From Candidatus Egaibacter danicus (GTDB taxonomy: Bacteria; Pseudomonadota; Gammaproteobacteria; Burkholderiales; Burkholderiaceae), in contig JAABRC010000017.1 in NCBI GenBank assembly GCA_011391115.1, positions 1-15,146 on the forward strand: DNA of 15,146 bases, given 5' to 3'. Position numbers and translations under genes: made by a program. Positions 1 through 8,204 of this stretch are shown piece after piece (position 1 is the stretch's first letter; each line of letters opens with the position of its first letter). The notes under the pieces are model-generated. The model ran no database searches. It was given only the letters and a program-made list of their open reading frames with translations, and had not been told where the DNA came from.

Positions 1-2128
1 AAGCACCTGCAGGCGAAGCGGAGCTCAAACGGATGCGCGCATCCAGCGCAATGGCACCCTCGTGGTTCACCAGCAGCGGGTTGATGTCCAGTTCGGCAAG
101 CTCGGGTATGTCAGCCAGCATTTGCGATGTCGCCAGTAATACTGCAAGCAGAGCACCTTCGTCCACTGCCGGTGTGTCGCGCCAGCCTTTCAGTAGCCTG
201 GAGATTCGGGTTCGCGAAATCAGCGCACGCGCCAGCGGCACGCTCAGAGGTGGCAGCGCTACCGCGCGGTCTGCCATCACTTCGACGGCTGTGCCGCCTT
301 GCCCGAAAAGAATGATGGGACCAAAAATCCGGTCGATGGTGGCGCCCACAATCACTTCCTGCACGTGCTTGCGGCGCACCATGGCCTGCACGGTGAATCC
401 GTCGATGACGGCGTCGGGTCGCAACATGCCCACGCGCGCCAGCATGATTCGGGCAGCGTCGCGAACTTCATCGACACTATCCAGATTCAGCGCCACGCCG
501 CCTACATCTGATTTGTGCGAGATCTGATCAGAAAGTATCTTGATCACGACCGGGAACCCAATGCGACTCGCCTCCGCTGCCGCGAGCACTGCGTCTGGCG
601 CCACCTTCCTGGTGGCAACAACAGGCACGTGGTACGCATCAAGAACTGCTTTGGCCTGCGGCTCCGTCAACATTTCCTGTCCACTGGCCAATGCCTCTCG
701 CACAATTGCCGCAGCGGTTGCCCGATCGGGTGCGAGCTGGGCAGCCTGAGCCGGGGGTGTCTCAATCAGTTCCGCCTGGTTGCGTTCATAAGACTGCAGC
801 ATGGCCAGCGCCTGCACGGCCTCTTCGGGTGTCTCAAAACTGGCAATGCTGGACTGCCTGAAGAGTTCGCGTGCTTCCTGAACTGCATGGCCTCCCAGCC
901 AGCAGCTCATCAGCCGCGGGGGTCGTCCGCCTGCCGGACGGGCAACAGGCACCAGTGCACGCGCAATGCTGGGGCTTGGCACGATGGCCGTTGGTGCATG
1001 AATGAACAGGATGGTGCCGCAAGCCGGGTCGGCAGACAATATTTCCAGCGCTTGAACATAGCGCTGTGCAGGTGCATCACCGATGATATCTACCGGGTTG
1101 CCATGAGACCAGTTGGGCGGAAGCACATCGTTGAGTTTTTCCATTGTCGAAGGGGAGAGCGTAGCAAGTGGCACGCCTTGCGCAGCTGCGGCGTCTGCGG
1201 CCATCACGCCCGCACCTCCGCCGTTGGTCAGAATGGTCAGCACATCGCTGCCTGCAGCCCGGCAACGGGTCAGTGTCTCCGCAGCCAGAAACAATTCCTG
1301 AAGGGTGTTCACGCGCAGCATTCCGGCACGCGCGATGGCCGCTTCATACACGTCATCAGAACCCGCGAGTGCACCTGTGTGGGATGCCGCCGCCTTCTGT
1401 CCCTGCGCAGAGCGCCCTGCCTTGATCACGATGACAGGCTTGTTCCTGGCCGCCGCTCGCGCGGCCGACATGAACTTGCGTGGCGCCTCAACCGATTCGA
1501 TATAGAGCAGGATGGCCCGCGTGTGCACGTCGTTGGCGAGGTAATCCAGCATGTCGCCAAAGTCGACGTCTGCATGTTCACCCAGTGACACAAAATGCGA
1601 AAACCCGATTCGTTGTGCGTCCGCCCAGTCCAGCATGGCTGTGACGAGCGCACCCGATTGCGATACAAAAGCCAGTTCACCCTTTTGTGCGCTGATATGG
1701 GCGAAACTGGCATTCAGGCCAGCGTGTGGTGACAACAGGCCAATACAGTTGGGACCGAGCAACCGAAGCAGCCTCGGACGCGCGGCATCCAGCATGGCCT
1801 GCTTTTGGGTGGCATCCAGCCCTGCTGTCAGGATGATGGCTGCGCGGGTGCCGCGCTCGGCTAGCTCCTGCACCAGACCGGGGACGGTAGCAGGCGGCGT
1901 ACAGATCAAGGCCAGTTCCGGAACTGCTGGCAGATCTGCCACCCTGGCGTAGGCGGGGTGGTCGCCAAACGCCCGGTATTTGGGGTTCACCGGATAGATT
2001 TGCCCAGTAAATCCCCCTTGGGTCAGGTTTTGCCAGACGGTGGCGCCGACGCTACCCGGGCGCTGGGAAGCGCCAATGACTGCGACTGAAGCGGGGTCGA
2101 AAAGGGAATCCAGATTGCGTACGCTCAT
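1..2128 (-). CDS. ADP-forming acyl-CoA synthetase (acetate-CoA ligase family), N-terminal 709 residues, cut by left window edge
   Basis: The frame is open from an ATG at 2128 to the left edge, with AAGGAA at 2140-2145 (minus strand) as ribosome binding site. Family members convert an acid, CoA and ATP to acyl-CoA, ADP and phosphate through a phosphohistidine. Visible parts in order: a Rossmann CoA-binding domain (VAVIGASQRPGSVG, residues 15-28); two succinyl-CoA-ligase-like domains; the catalytic loop SHTGALAGSD with His250; and an ATP-grasp domain from about residue 487, including SHKSDVGGV near 538-546 and ELDINPLLVN near 685. The intact His250 argues for a catalytic ligase and not a purely regulatory copy. 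Many long proteobacterial members carry a C-terminal GNAT acetyltransferase domain (Pat/PatZ type). If one exists here it lies outside the window, so the gene is not named. It is divergent from the rhodanese gene. Substrate unknown. Confidence 0.9.
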   Translation of the reverse strand, partial: MSVRNLDSLFDPASVAVIGASQRPGSVGATVWQNLTQGGFTGQIYPVNPKYRAFGDHPAYARVADLPAVPELALICTPPATVPGLVQELAERGTRAAIILTAGLDATQKQAMLDAARPRLLRLLGPNCIGLLSPHAGLNASFAHISAQKGELAFVSQSGALVTAMLDWADAQRIGFSHFVSLGEHADVDFGDMLDYLANDVHTRAILLYIESVEAPRKFMSAARAAARNKPVIVIKAGRSAQGQKAAASHTGALAGSDDVYEAAIARAGMLRVNTLQELFLAAETLTRCRAAGSDVLTILTNGGGAGVMAADAAAAQGVPLATLSPSTMEKLNDVLPPNWSHGNPVDIIGDAPAQRYVQALEILSADPACGTILFIHAPTAIVPSPSIARALVPVARPAGGRPPRLMSCWLGGHAVQEARELFRQSSIASFETPEEAVQALAMLQSYERNQAELIETPPAQAAQLAPDRATAAAIVREALASGQEMLTEPQAKAVLDAYHVPVVATRKVAPDAVLAAAEASRIGFPVVIKILSDQISHKSDVGGVALNLDSVDEVRDAARIMLARVGMLRPDAVIDGFTVQAMVRRKHVQEVIVGATIDRIFGPIILFGQGGTAVEVMADRAVALPPLSVPLARALISRTRISRLLKGWRDTPAVDEGALLAVLLATSQMLADIPELAELDINPLLVNHEGAIALDARIRLSSASPAGA

Positions 2129-2262
2129 GGTTTTGTCGATTCCTTGTGAATGCTGCTAGCTTACGGCGTATTCGTGACAGTGTGGTTGCCAGCAATTGAG
2201 GCGCTGGTGGTCTTGCTGCGGCTCGATAATCTGGTTTCGTTTTTCAAAAACAGGAGTACTCA
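2129..2262. promoter_or_regulatory. Divergent intergenic region between acyl-CoA synthetase and rhodanese genes
   Basis: These 134 bp separate two divergent start codons and should hold promoters for both directions. For the rightward gene I see a GATAAT hexamer at 2225-2230 without a good -35 at normal spacing. A small inverted repeat, GTTTTT-C-AAAAAC, lies at 2239-2251 directly before the AGGAG ribosome binding site at 2252-2256. On the minus strand, TTGCTG followed 17 nt later by AATACG is a weak promoter possibility. None of these is strong enough to call on its own. Confidence 0.4.
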
Positions 2263-2679
2263 ATGCCCATAACCAAAGGATCACGACAGCTCGTCGAAGA
2301 GGCCAGTGCCCAGATCACGACCTACACCGTCGAACAGGTGCGTGCCCGTATGGGTCAAGCCAATCTGCAGCTGGTGGATATTCGCGATGTGCGCGAGCTG
2401 GAGCGCGAAGGGACTGTTCCCGGCGCTTTTCACGCACCGCGAGGCATGCTGGAGTTCTGGGTTGACCCGGCGTCACCTTATTTCAAGCCGATTTTTGGCG
2501 ATGAGGGCAAGGAGTTTGTGCTGTTCTGTGGCGCTGGCTGGCGCAGCGCGTTGACGGCCAAGTCCTTGCAGGATATGGGCATGACAAATGTTGCCCATAT
2601 TGAAGGAGGATTTGCCGACTGGGTCAAGCAGGCGGCGCCCACTGAGACTCTGGAGGAGCGAAAGGCCAGAAAGGCGTGA
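2263..2679 (+). CDS. Single-domain rhodanese-like sulfurtransferase
   Basis: 138 residues, starting at ATG 2263 behind AGGAG (2252-2256). Rhodanese domains carry sulfur as a persulfide on an active-site cysteine. The domain spans about residues 20-128: the strand and loop LVDIRDVRELEREGTVPGA (37-55), the active-site loop FCGAGWRS with Cys89 followed by Arg94, and the C-terminal IEGGFADW typical of the fold. The protein has no signal peptide, so it should be cytoplasmic. Its stop codon overlaps the GTG start of the YchJ-like gene, so the two are very probably translated together. The sulfur acceptor is not identifiable from sequence. Confidence 0.93.
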   Translation: MPITKGSRQLVEEASAQITTYTVEQVRARMGQANLQLVDIRDVRELEREGTVPGAFHAPRGMLEFWVDPASPYFKPIFGDEGKEFVLFCGAGWRSALTAKSLQDMGMTNVAHIEGGFADWVKQAAPTETLEERKARKA

Positions 2680-3080
2680 AATATCTGCAGGGCGAACAGC
2701 CTTGTCCTTGCGGACGACTCGACGCAACAGGAAAGGCGCTTGCCTATGCGCAGTGTTGCAGCCGCTGCCTGGAATCGTGCCTGAGTGCGGCGGATGCTGA
2801 GACATTGATGCGCTCGCGCTACACCGCATTTGTTCTGGAACGTGAGCCATATCTGCTGTCCACCTGGCATGCATCCCGTCGACCGGATGGAATTGATTTT
2901 GATCCGGATGCAAAATGGTTGGGACTTGAGGTTCGTGCGAGTAGCGAACAAGATGCCGAGCATGCCGAAGTGGAGTTTGTCGCGCGGCACAGAGTCGCCG
3001 GGCGTGCCGTGCGGTTGCATGAGCGGAGTCGCTTCATCAAGGAAGCGGGACATTGGTACTACTTGGACGGAATGACATGA
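2676..3080 (+). CDS. YchJ-like protein (UPF0225), SEC-C motif plus NTF2-like domain
   Basis: 134 residues. The start is a GTG at 2676 sharing a GTGA overlap with the rhodanese stop. It is chosen because the cysteine motif begins at residue 10 and no ATG lies upstream of it in frame. The N-terminal SEC-C motif reads CPCG (Cys10, Cys12) then CC (Cys27, Cys28), a probable zinc site. Two further cysteines follow at 31 and 35. The family signature LMRSRYTAFV (44-53) and the later YLLSTWH (59-65) match UPF0225/YchJ proteins, whose C-terminal part adopts an NTF2-like fold. Cellular role unknown in the family. It overlaps the HAD gene by ATGA, making a three-gene coupled unit. The segment between the two cysteine pairs is longer than in the usual short SEC-C pattern. 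Confidence 0.9.
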   Translation: MKYLQGEQPCPCGRLDATGKALAYAQCCSRCLESCLSAADAETLMRSRYTAFVLEREPYLLSTWHASRRPDGIDFDPDAKWLGLEVRASSEQDAEHAEVEFVARHRVAGRAVRLHERSRFIKEAGHWYYLDGMT

Positions 3081-3769
3081 AATTTGAAGCAGTGCTGTTT
3101 GACTGTGATGGCGTTCTGGTGGACAGTGAGCACATCACCAACGGGGTATTGCGCGACATGCTCCAGGAGCGGGGCTGGAACCTGACTGTGGCTGAGTGCA
3201 TGAGCCTTTTTGTGGGCAAGACGGTGAGGGACGAGGCGGATCTCATTGAGCAGCGCACCGGGTCCGAGGTGACCGAGAACTGGTTGACATCCTTTCGTGA
3301 CCGGCGCAATGAAGCCTTGTCGCTGTACCTCACGGCCATCCCCGACATCCACGACGCGGTGCATCGCGTGCATGCACATCACGGCGGACGCATCGCCTGC
3401 GCATCGGGTGCTGACCGATTCAAAGTCGAGCTGATGCTACGCAAACTTGAGTTGATCAGTTATTTTGACGGGCGTATCTTCAGTGGATATGAGACTCCGC
3501 GCTCCAAACCGTTTCCGGATGTCTACCTGGCCGCCGCGGCTGCGCTGGGTGTTGATCCCCGGCGCTGCGCGGTGGTGGAAGACACCGTCGTTGGCGTAAC
3601 AGCTGGCGTGGCCGCGGGAGCGACCGTGTTTGCCTACTCGCCAGCGACATCGACTCATGTTGATGCGCAAGATCTGCTTCAAGCCGGCGCGCACCACATT
3701 TTTACCCGGATGACTGCCTTGCCGGATTTGCTGGCGCAGCAAAACATGACACAATTGACGTTTACGTAA
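3077..3769 (+). CDS. HAD-superfamily hydrolase, subfamily IA (beta-phosphoglucomutase/YieH-like phosphatase)
   Basis: 230 residues from ATG 3077, which overlaps the preceding stop (ATGA). A TTG-started extension to 3053 is possible in frame but adds non-family residues. HAD motif I is [11 protein letters not shown] with nucleophile Asp9 and acid/base Asp11. Motif II is the Ser in IACASGAD. The motif III Lys is in [11 protein letters not shown]. Motif IV is VVEDT. The helical cap between motifs I and II fits subfamily IA small-molecule phosphatases. The substrate cannot be read from sequence; sugar phosphates and phosphoglycolate-like compounds are typical of relatives. The last codons and the TAA stop lie inside the 24-bp palindrome upstream of liuB. 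Confidence 0.92.
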   Translation: MKFEAVLFDCDGVLVDSEHITNGVLRDMLQERGWNLTVAECMSLFVGKTVRDEADLIEQRTGSEVTENWLTSFRDRRNEALSLYLTAIPDIHDAVHRVHAHHGGRIACASGADRFKVELMLRKLELISYFDGRIFSGYETPRSKPFPDVYLAAAAALGVDPRRCAVVEDTVVGVTAGVAAGATVFAYSPATSTHVDAQDLLQAGAHHIFTRMTALPDLLAQQNMTQLTFT

Positions 3770-3777
3770 ACGTCAAT
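3754..3777. promoter_or_regulatory. Perfect 24-bp palindrome, candidate operator of the liu cluster
   Basis: The left arm ATTGACGTTTAC (3754-3765) is followed directly by its exact reverse complement GTAAACGTCAAT (3766-3777). There is no spacer, so it is better suited to a dimeric protein than to an RNA hairpin. It covers the HAD stop codon and ends 38 bp before the liuB start. A -35-like TTGACG begins the repeat. From memory, MerR-family LiuR regulators of liu operons bind palindromes with TTTACGT/ACGTAAA cores, which this resembles. That assignment is inference and no regulator gene is in the window. Confidence 0.7.
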
Positions 3778-3815
3778 CAAACTGGCCGCGAGCCACCCTT
3801 CCTGAAAGCATCAAA

Positions 3816-5438
3816 ATGCCCGTTCTGGAGACCCAACTCAACGCCCGCTCAGCGGATTTTCAGGCCAATGCCATGGCCATGCGCACTCTGGTGGCTGATC
3901 TGAATGCCGAAGTAGCCAAGGCTCAGGATGGTGGCGGTGAGGTGGCGCGGGCCCGCCATACGGCGCGGGGAAAACTGCTTCCGCGTGACCGGGTGCAAAT
4001 GTTGCTGGACCCCGGCACGCCGTTTCTGGAGTTGAGTCCGCTGGCGGCTTTAGGCATGTACCCTGACAGGGATGGCAGCGACAGCGCACCTTGCGCGGGG
4101 GTCATCGTGGGTATTGGCCGCGTGAGTGGTGTGGATTGCATGATTGTCTGCAACGATGCGACCGTCAAAGGCGGCACCTATTACCCCATGACGGTCAAAA
4201 AACACCTGCGAGCGCAGGAGGTGGCACAACAGAATCGGCTACCGTGTATCTATCTGGTGGATTCAGGCGGGGCCAATCTGCCCAACCAGGATGAGGTTTT
4301 CCCTGATCGGGACCATTTTGGCCGCATCTTTTTCAATCAGGCCAACATGAGCGCCCAAGGCATCGCACAGATAGCAGTGGTCATGGGTAGCTGCACCGCC
4401 GGCGGCGCCTATGTGCCAGCCATGAGTGATGAAAGCATCATTGTCAAAAATCAGGGAACGATTTTTCTGGGTGGCCCCCCGCTGGTGAAAGCGGCCACGG
4501 GCGAGGTTGTCACAGCCGAGGACCTGGGTGGTGGCGATGTGCACACACGCCTGTCCGGTGTGGCGGATCATCTGGCGCAGAGCGACTTGCACGCGTTGGC
4601 TCTGGCGCGTGCATCGGTCAAAAATTTGAACATAATTAAGCCTAAAACCCTTGTCCACAATGCGCCAACGGCTCCTAAATTTGTAGCAGAAGAACTGTAT
4701 GGCGTGATCCCGATGGATACCCGCAAGCCCTTCGATGTGAGGGAAATCATCGCCCGTATCGTTGACGCATCGGAGTTTGACGAATTCAAGGCGCGTTACG
4801 GCGCCACACTCATCTGTGGATTTGCTCATATTGAGGGCATGCCAGTGGGCATCATTGCCAACAATGGCATTCTGTTCAGCGAGTCGGCGCTGAAGGGCGC
4901 CCATTTCATCGAACTGTGCTGCCAGCGCAAGATACCGCTGGTTTTTCTGCAGAACATCACAGGCTTCATGGTGGGGCGCAAATACGAGAACGAGGGCATC
5001 GCCCGCAATGGCGCCAAGATGGTCACGGCGGTGGCTACTGCAGCGGTGCCCAAATTCACCATCATCATTGGTGGCAGCTTCGGCGCCGGCAACTATGGCA
5101 TGTGCGGCAGGGCTTACTCGCCCCGATTCCTGTGGATGTGGCCGAACGCGCGCATTTCCGTCATGGGCGGTGACCAGGCCGCCGCTGTGCTGGCCACGGT
5201 CAAGCGCGACGGCATTGAAGGCCGCGGCGGCAAATGGAGCATGGAAGAGGAAGAGGCCTTCAAGGCACCCATTCGTCGCCAGTATGAAGAGCAGGGGCAT
5301 CCCTATTTTGCTACAGCAAGGCTTTGGGACGACGGTGTAATTGATCCCGCTGACACGCGACGCGTGCTGGCTTTGGGCTTGAGTGCTTCGCTCAATGCAC
5401 CAATCCCTGATACGCAGTTCGGCATTTTCCGGATGTGA
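3816..5438 (+). CDS. liuB: Methylcrotonyl-CoA carboxylase beta subunit (carboxyltransferase)
   Basis: 540 residues, close to the usual size of about 535. Together with LiuD it carboxylates 3-methylcrotonyl-CoA to 3-methylglutaconyl-CoA in leucine degradation; this subunit transfers the carboxyl group from biotin to the acyl-CoA. The N-terminal carboxyltransferase half includes [39 protein letters not shown] (from 148) and [16 protein letters not shown] (from 191). The C-terminal half includes [37 protein letters not shown] and [20 protein letters not shown]. These signatures favour methylcrotonyl-CoA over propionyl- or geranyl-CoA carboxylase, and the HMG-CoA lyase gene downstream supports that. 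ATG 3816 has only a weak GAAAG ribosome binding site (3804-3808). It is the first gene after the palindrome and the probable start of the liu transcription unit here. Confidence 0.95.
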   Translation: MPVLETQLNARSADFQANAMAMRTLVADLNAEVAKAQDGGGEVARARHTARGKLLPRDRVQMLLDPGTPFLELSPLAALGMYPDRDGSDSAPCAGVIVGIGRVSGVDCMIVCNDATVKGGTYYPMTVKKHLRAQEVAQQNRLPCIYLVDSGGANLPNQDEVFPDRDHFGRIFFNQANMSAQGIAQIAVVMGSCTAGGAYVPAMSDESIIVKNQGTIFLGGPPLVKAATGEVVTAEDLGGGDVHTRLSGVADHLAQSDLHALALARASVKNLNIIKPKTLVHNAPTAPKFVAEELYGVIPMDTRKPFDVREIIARIVDASEFDEFKARYGATLICGFAHIEGMPVGIIANNGILFSESALKGAHFIELCCQRKIPLVFLQNITGFMVGRKYENEGIARNGAKMVTAVATAAVPKFTIIIGGSFGAGNYGMCGRAYSPRFLWMWPNARISVMGGDQAAAVLATVKRDGIEGRGGKWSMEEEEAFKAPIRRQYEEQGHPYFATARLWDDGVIDPADTRRVLALGLSASLNAPIPDTQFGIFRM

Positions 5439-5493
5439 TGGTTCTTTTCCCGCACGAGTCGACCACTCTCCCCCGACATCTCACACGTCGATC

Positions 5494-6174
5494 ATGGAAA
5501 CCCTGATTCATATCTGGCAAACCCTTGTGGGGAGTGCGTCCACCGCCGTGGAGCAGGGTGCCCAGTCTATGGACATGCCGGCTTTGATGGCTCTGGCCGC
5601 TGTACTCGGGTGGGCCAGTGGCATGCGGCTTTACGCGGTGGTTTTCATCACGGGTCTGGCCGGTGTGATGGGATGGATACCGCTACCTAAAGGTTTGCTC
5701 CTGCTGCAACATCCGGCGATGCTGGCAGGCAGCGGTTTCATGTTGTTTGTAGAGTTTTTCGCGGACAAGATACCTGGTGTGGACTCGCTGTGGGATGTTG
5801 TGCATTCAGTTATACGGGTTCCTGCGGGGGCTGCTTTGGCGGCCGGAGTATTTGGCGCGGACAGTGCCACGATGGGTGTAGTCGCCGCCTTGTTGGGTGG
5901 ATCACTGGCCGCTACGTCGTTTGCCACGAAGGCAACCACACGCGTGGCCGTGAACAGTTCACCCGAACCTTTTTCGAACATCGCCGTGAGCCTGCTTGAG
6001 GATGGTCTGGTCGTGGGTGCCCTGTGGCTGGCCACGAACTATCCGGTGGCTTTTGGCATTGCACTGGTCATCACGCTGGTGCTGATGATCATTCTGTTGA
6101 TAACGCTGTTCAAGTTCCTGAAGGCGCTCGCCCGCCGTATTGGTGGTTGGCTCAGTCCAGCCCCCGCTCCTTGA
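5494..6174 (+). CDS. DUF4126 family integral membrane protein
   Basis: 226 residues. ATG 5494 is preferred because the longer frame from 5383 would overlap liuB and adds 37 non-family residues. No strong ribosome binding site precedes it. The sequence is strongly hydrophobic with about five likely membrane segments. It carries GWASGMRLYAVVFITGL (39-55) and VEFFADKIPGVDSLWD, followed by RVPAGAALAAG, as in DUF4126 proteins. The C-terminus is a long hydrophobic stretch (IALVITLVLMIILLITLF) ending in a basic tail. It sits between the two carboxylase subunit genes, 55 bp after liuB and 9 bp before liuD, so it is almost certainly co-transcribed. Family function is unknown to me, and transport or membrane organisation are only guesses. 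Confidence 0.88.
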   Translation: METLIHIWQTLVGSASTAVEQGAQSMDMPALMALAAVLGWASGMRLYAVVFITGLAGVMGWIPLPKGLLLLQHPAMLAGSGFMLFVEFFADKIPGVDSLWDVVHSVIRVPAGAALAAGVFGADSATMGVVAALLGGSLAATSFATKATTRVAVNSSPEPFSNIAVSLLEDGLVVGALWLATNYPVAFGIALVITLVLMIILLITLFKFLKALARRIGGWLSPAPAP

Positions 6175-6183
6175 GAAAACATC

Positions 6184-8199
6184 ATGTTCACAAAAATTCT
6201 GATTGCCAATCGCGGTGAGATCGCCTGTCGGGTTGCGGCAACGGCCCGCAGACTGGCGATCAAAACCGTTGCGGTGTACTCCGATGCTGATGCCAATGCC
6301 AAGCACGTGAGCGCTTGTGACGAGGCTGTTTATATAGGTGGCAGCGCACCCAAAGACAGCTACCTGCGCTGGGAGCGGATATTGGAGGCTGCCCGGGCCA
6401 CGGGGGCTCAGGCGGTCCATCCTGGCTATGGCTTCCTGAGTGAGAACGAGGAGTTTGCACAGGCGTGTGCCGATGCAGGCTTGGTATTCATCGGGCCACC
6501 ACCTTCTGCCATCAAAGCCATGGGACTGAAGGCAGAGTCCAAGCAGTTGATGGAAAAAGCGGGCGTTCCGCTGGTACCCGGCTACCACGGAGCAGATCAA
6601 AACCCGGCGTTGCTCCGAAACCAGGCTGACCGTATGGGCTATCCGGTGCTCATCAAGGCCAGCGCGGGTGGCGGCGGCAAAGGCATGCGGGCGGTGGACA
6701 AGCCAGAGGACTTTGAAGCTGCATTGGCTGCGTGCAAGCGCGAAGCGATCAACAGCTTTGGCGATGACGCGGTACTGATCGAAAAGTACGTGCAGCGGCC
6801 GCGCCATATCGAGATCCAGATCTTCGGCGATACCCAGGGGAATTACGTGTACCTGTTTGAGCGCGACTGTTCCGTGCAGCGTCGCCACCAAAAAGTGCTG
6901 GAGGAGGCTCCGGCGCCTGGGATGACGCCGGCCATGCGCAAGCAGATGGGTGAAGCGGCGGTTGCTGCGGCAAGAGCGGTGAACTACGTTGGCGCGGGCA
7001 CGGTGGAGTTCATTGTGGAGCAGAAGTCAGATGGTTCGATGAGCTTCTTCTTCATGGAAATGAACACCCGTCTGCAGGTAGAGCACCCCGTCACCGAGGC
7101 GATCACCGGGCTGGATCTGGTGGAGTGGCAACTGCGAATTGCTTGTGGACAAACCCTGCCGCTGGCTCAGGACCAGCTTCGCATCATCGGGCACGCCATA
7201 GAGGCGCGCATCTGCGCCGAAACACCAGACAACAACTTCCTGCCGGCAACGGGTGCACTCCATGTTTTCGACCTGCCGGAGTGTGTGAGTTTCGAGCGCG
7301 GGGGCGTCGTGACGGGTTTGGGCGCGGGCGTGCGGCTGGACGCGGGCGTGCGCGAAGGCGATGCCATTTCGCCCTACTACGACTCGATGGTGGCCAAGCT
7401 CATCGTGCATGGCCAGACGCGAGAGGAGGCGCTGGCCCGAATGGATGCGGCGCTGGCGCAGACACACATCGTGGGGCTGCAAACCAATGTCCAGTTCCTG
7501 CGGTATGTTGTGCGCAGTCCGTCATTTGCTCAAGGCCAACTCGATACCGCCTTGATTCCTCGCGAACAGGCAGTGCTGTTCAAACAGGAACCAGTAGGGC
7601 TGGTCTTGGCTGTTGCGGCGTCGGTCGCGCAAATCCTGTTGAGTGAGCGTGCCTGCGAAGGCAATGATCCGTTCAGTCGACGCGACGGGTGGCGTTCGCA
7701 CGGCGTGAACGTCCGCCGTTTTGAATTCGAATTTCAGGGCGAGCCTGTCCGAGCAGAGTTGACCTACCTGCACGATGGGACGCTCCACCTGGCTATTGGA
7801 GAGACTGCCGGGATACTGAATGTCGCCGGTGAAGGACGCAGCATCACTATTCAGTACGAGGGACAGCGCCAGACAGTCAATGTATACAGGAATCGCGAGA
7901 TGGTCCACGTGTTCACTGCGCGAGGCGCTACACAAATCATAGCAATTGACCTTCTTGCGCATGCGGGGGACAGTCAGGGTGAGGGCGGACGCCTGACCGC
8001 CCCCATGCCCGGGAAAGTAGTGTCGTTCGCGGTAAAGGCCGGAGACAAGGTGGGCAAGGGGCAAGCGCTGGCGGTGATGGAGGCCATGAAAATGGAGCAC
8101 ACTATCGCAGCACCACATGACGGAACGGTGGCAGAACTCCTCTATGAGCCTGGAGATCAGGTGGCAGAAGGCTCGGAACTGATCAGATTGTCTGCCTGA
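6184..8199 (+). CDS. liuD: Methylcrotonyl-CoA carboxylase alpha subunit (biotin carboxylase plus biotin carrier)
   Basis: 671 residues, in the normal size range. It carboxylates its own biotin using ATP and bicarbonate and feeds LiuB. The biotin carboxylase N-domain begins FTKILIANRGEIACRV (2-17). The ATP-grasp glycine loop KASAGGGGKGMR starts at Lys158. The catalytic stretch EMNTRLQVEHPVTE lies near 290-304. A linker region of about 450-600 is followed by the biotinyl domain with VMEAMKMEH, where Lys636 is the biotin attachment site. Start ATG 6184 follows GAGAAAAC, 9 bp after the DUF4126 stop. Acetyl- and propionyl-CoA carboxylases share this architecture, so the substrate assignment depends on neighbouring liuB and liuE. 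Confidence 0.95.
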   Translation: MFTKILIANRGEIACRVAATARRLAIKTVAVYSDADANAKHVSACDEAVYIGGSAPKDSYLRWERILEAARATGAQAVHPGYGFLSENEEFAQACADAGLVFIGPPPSAIKAMGLKAESKQLMEKAGVPLVPGYHGADQNPALLRNQADRMGYPVLIKASAGGGGKGMRAVDKPEDFEAALAACKREAINSFGDDAVLIEKYVQRPRHIEIQIFGDTQGNYVYLFERDCSVQRRHQKVLEEAPAPGMTPAMRKQMGEAAVAAARAVNYVGAGTVEFIVEQKSDGSMSFFFMEMNTRLQVEHPVTEAITGLDLVEWQLRIACGQTLPLAQDQLRIIGHAIEARICAETPDNNFLPATGALHVFDLPECVSFERGGVVTGLGAGVRLDAGVREGDAISPYYDSMVAKLIVHGQTREEALARMDAALAQTHIVGLQTNVQFLRYVVRSPSFAQGQLDTALIPREQAVLFKQEPVGLVLAVAASVAQILLSERACEGNDPFSRRDGWRSHGVNVRRFEFEFQGEPVRAELTYLHDGTLHLAIGETAGILNVAGEGRSITIQYEGQRQTVNVYRNREMVHVFTARGATQIIAIDLLAHAGDSQGEGGRLTAPMPGKVVSFAVKAGDKVGKGQALAVMEAMKMEHTIAAPHDGTVAELLYEPGDQVAEGSELIRLSA

Positions 8200-8204
8200 T
8201 TAGC

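Noticed and set aside
515..1588. Plus-strand ORF of 357 codons opposite the acyl-CoA synthetase
   Set aside because: It is the exact antisense of the synthetase codons. Its translation is Arg/Cys/His-rich without any family pattern, while the minus strand reads a clear known protein.
2196..2465. Plus-strand 89-codon ORF overlapping the start of the rhodanese gene
   Set aside because: It is in a different frame from the rhodanese, Arg-rich and has no domain. The rhodanese frame carries all motifs.
3053..3076. Upstream TTG start of the HAD gene
   Set aside because: ATG 3077 overlaps the preceding stop as ATGA and places the nucleophile motif at the usual distance from the N-terminus.
4263..5300. 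Minus-strand ORF of 345 codons inside liuB
   Set aside because: It is antisense to a well-conserved carboxyltransferase and its His-rich translation has no recognisable domain.
5959..6891. Minus-strand ORF of 310 codons spanning the DUF4126 and liuD junction
   Set aside because: It overlaps two genuine genes on the other strand and has no family features.
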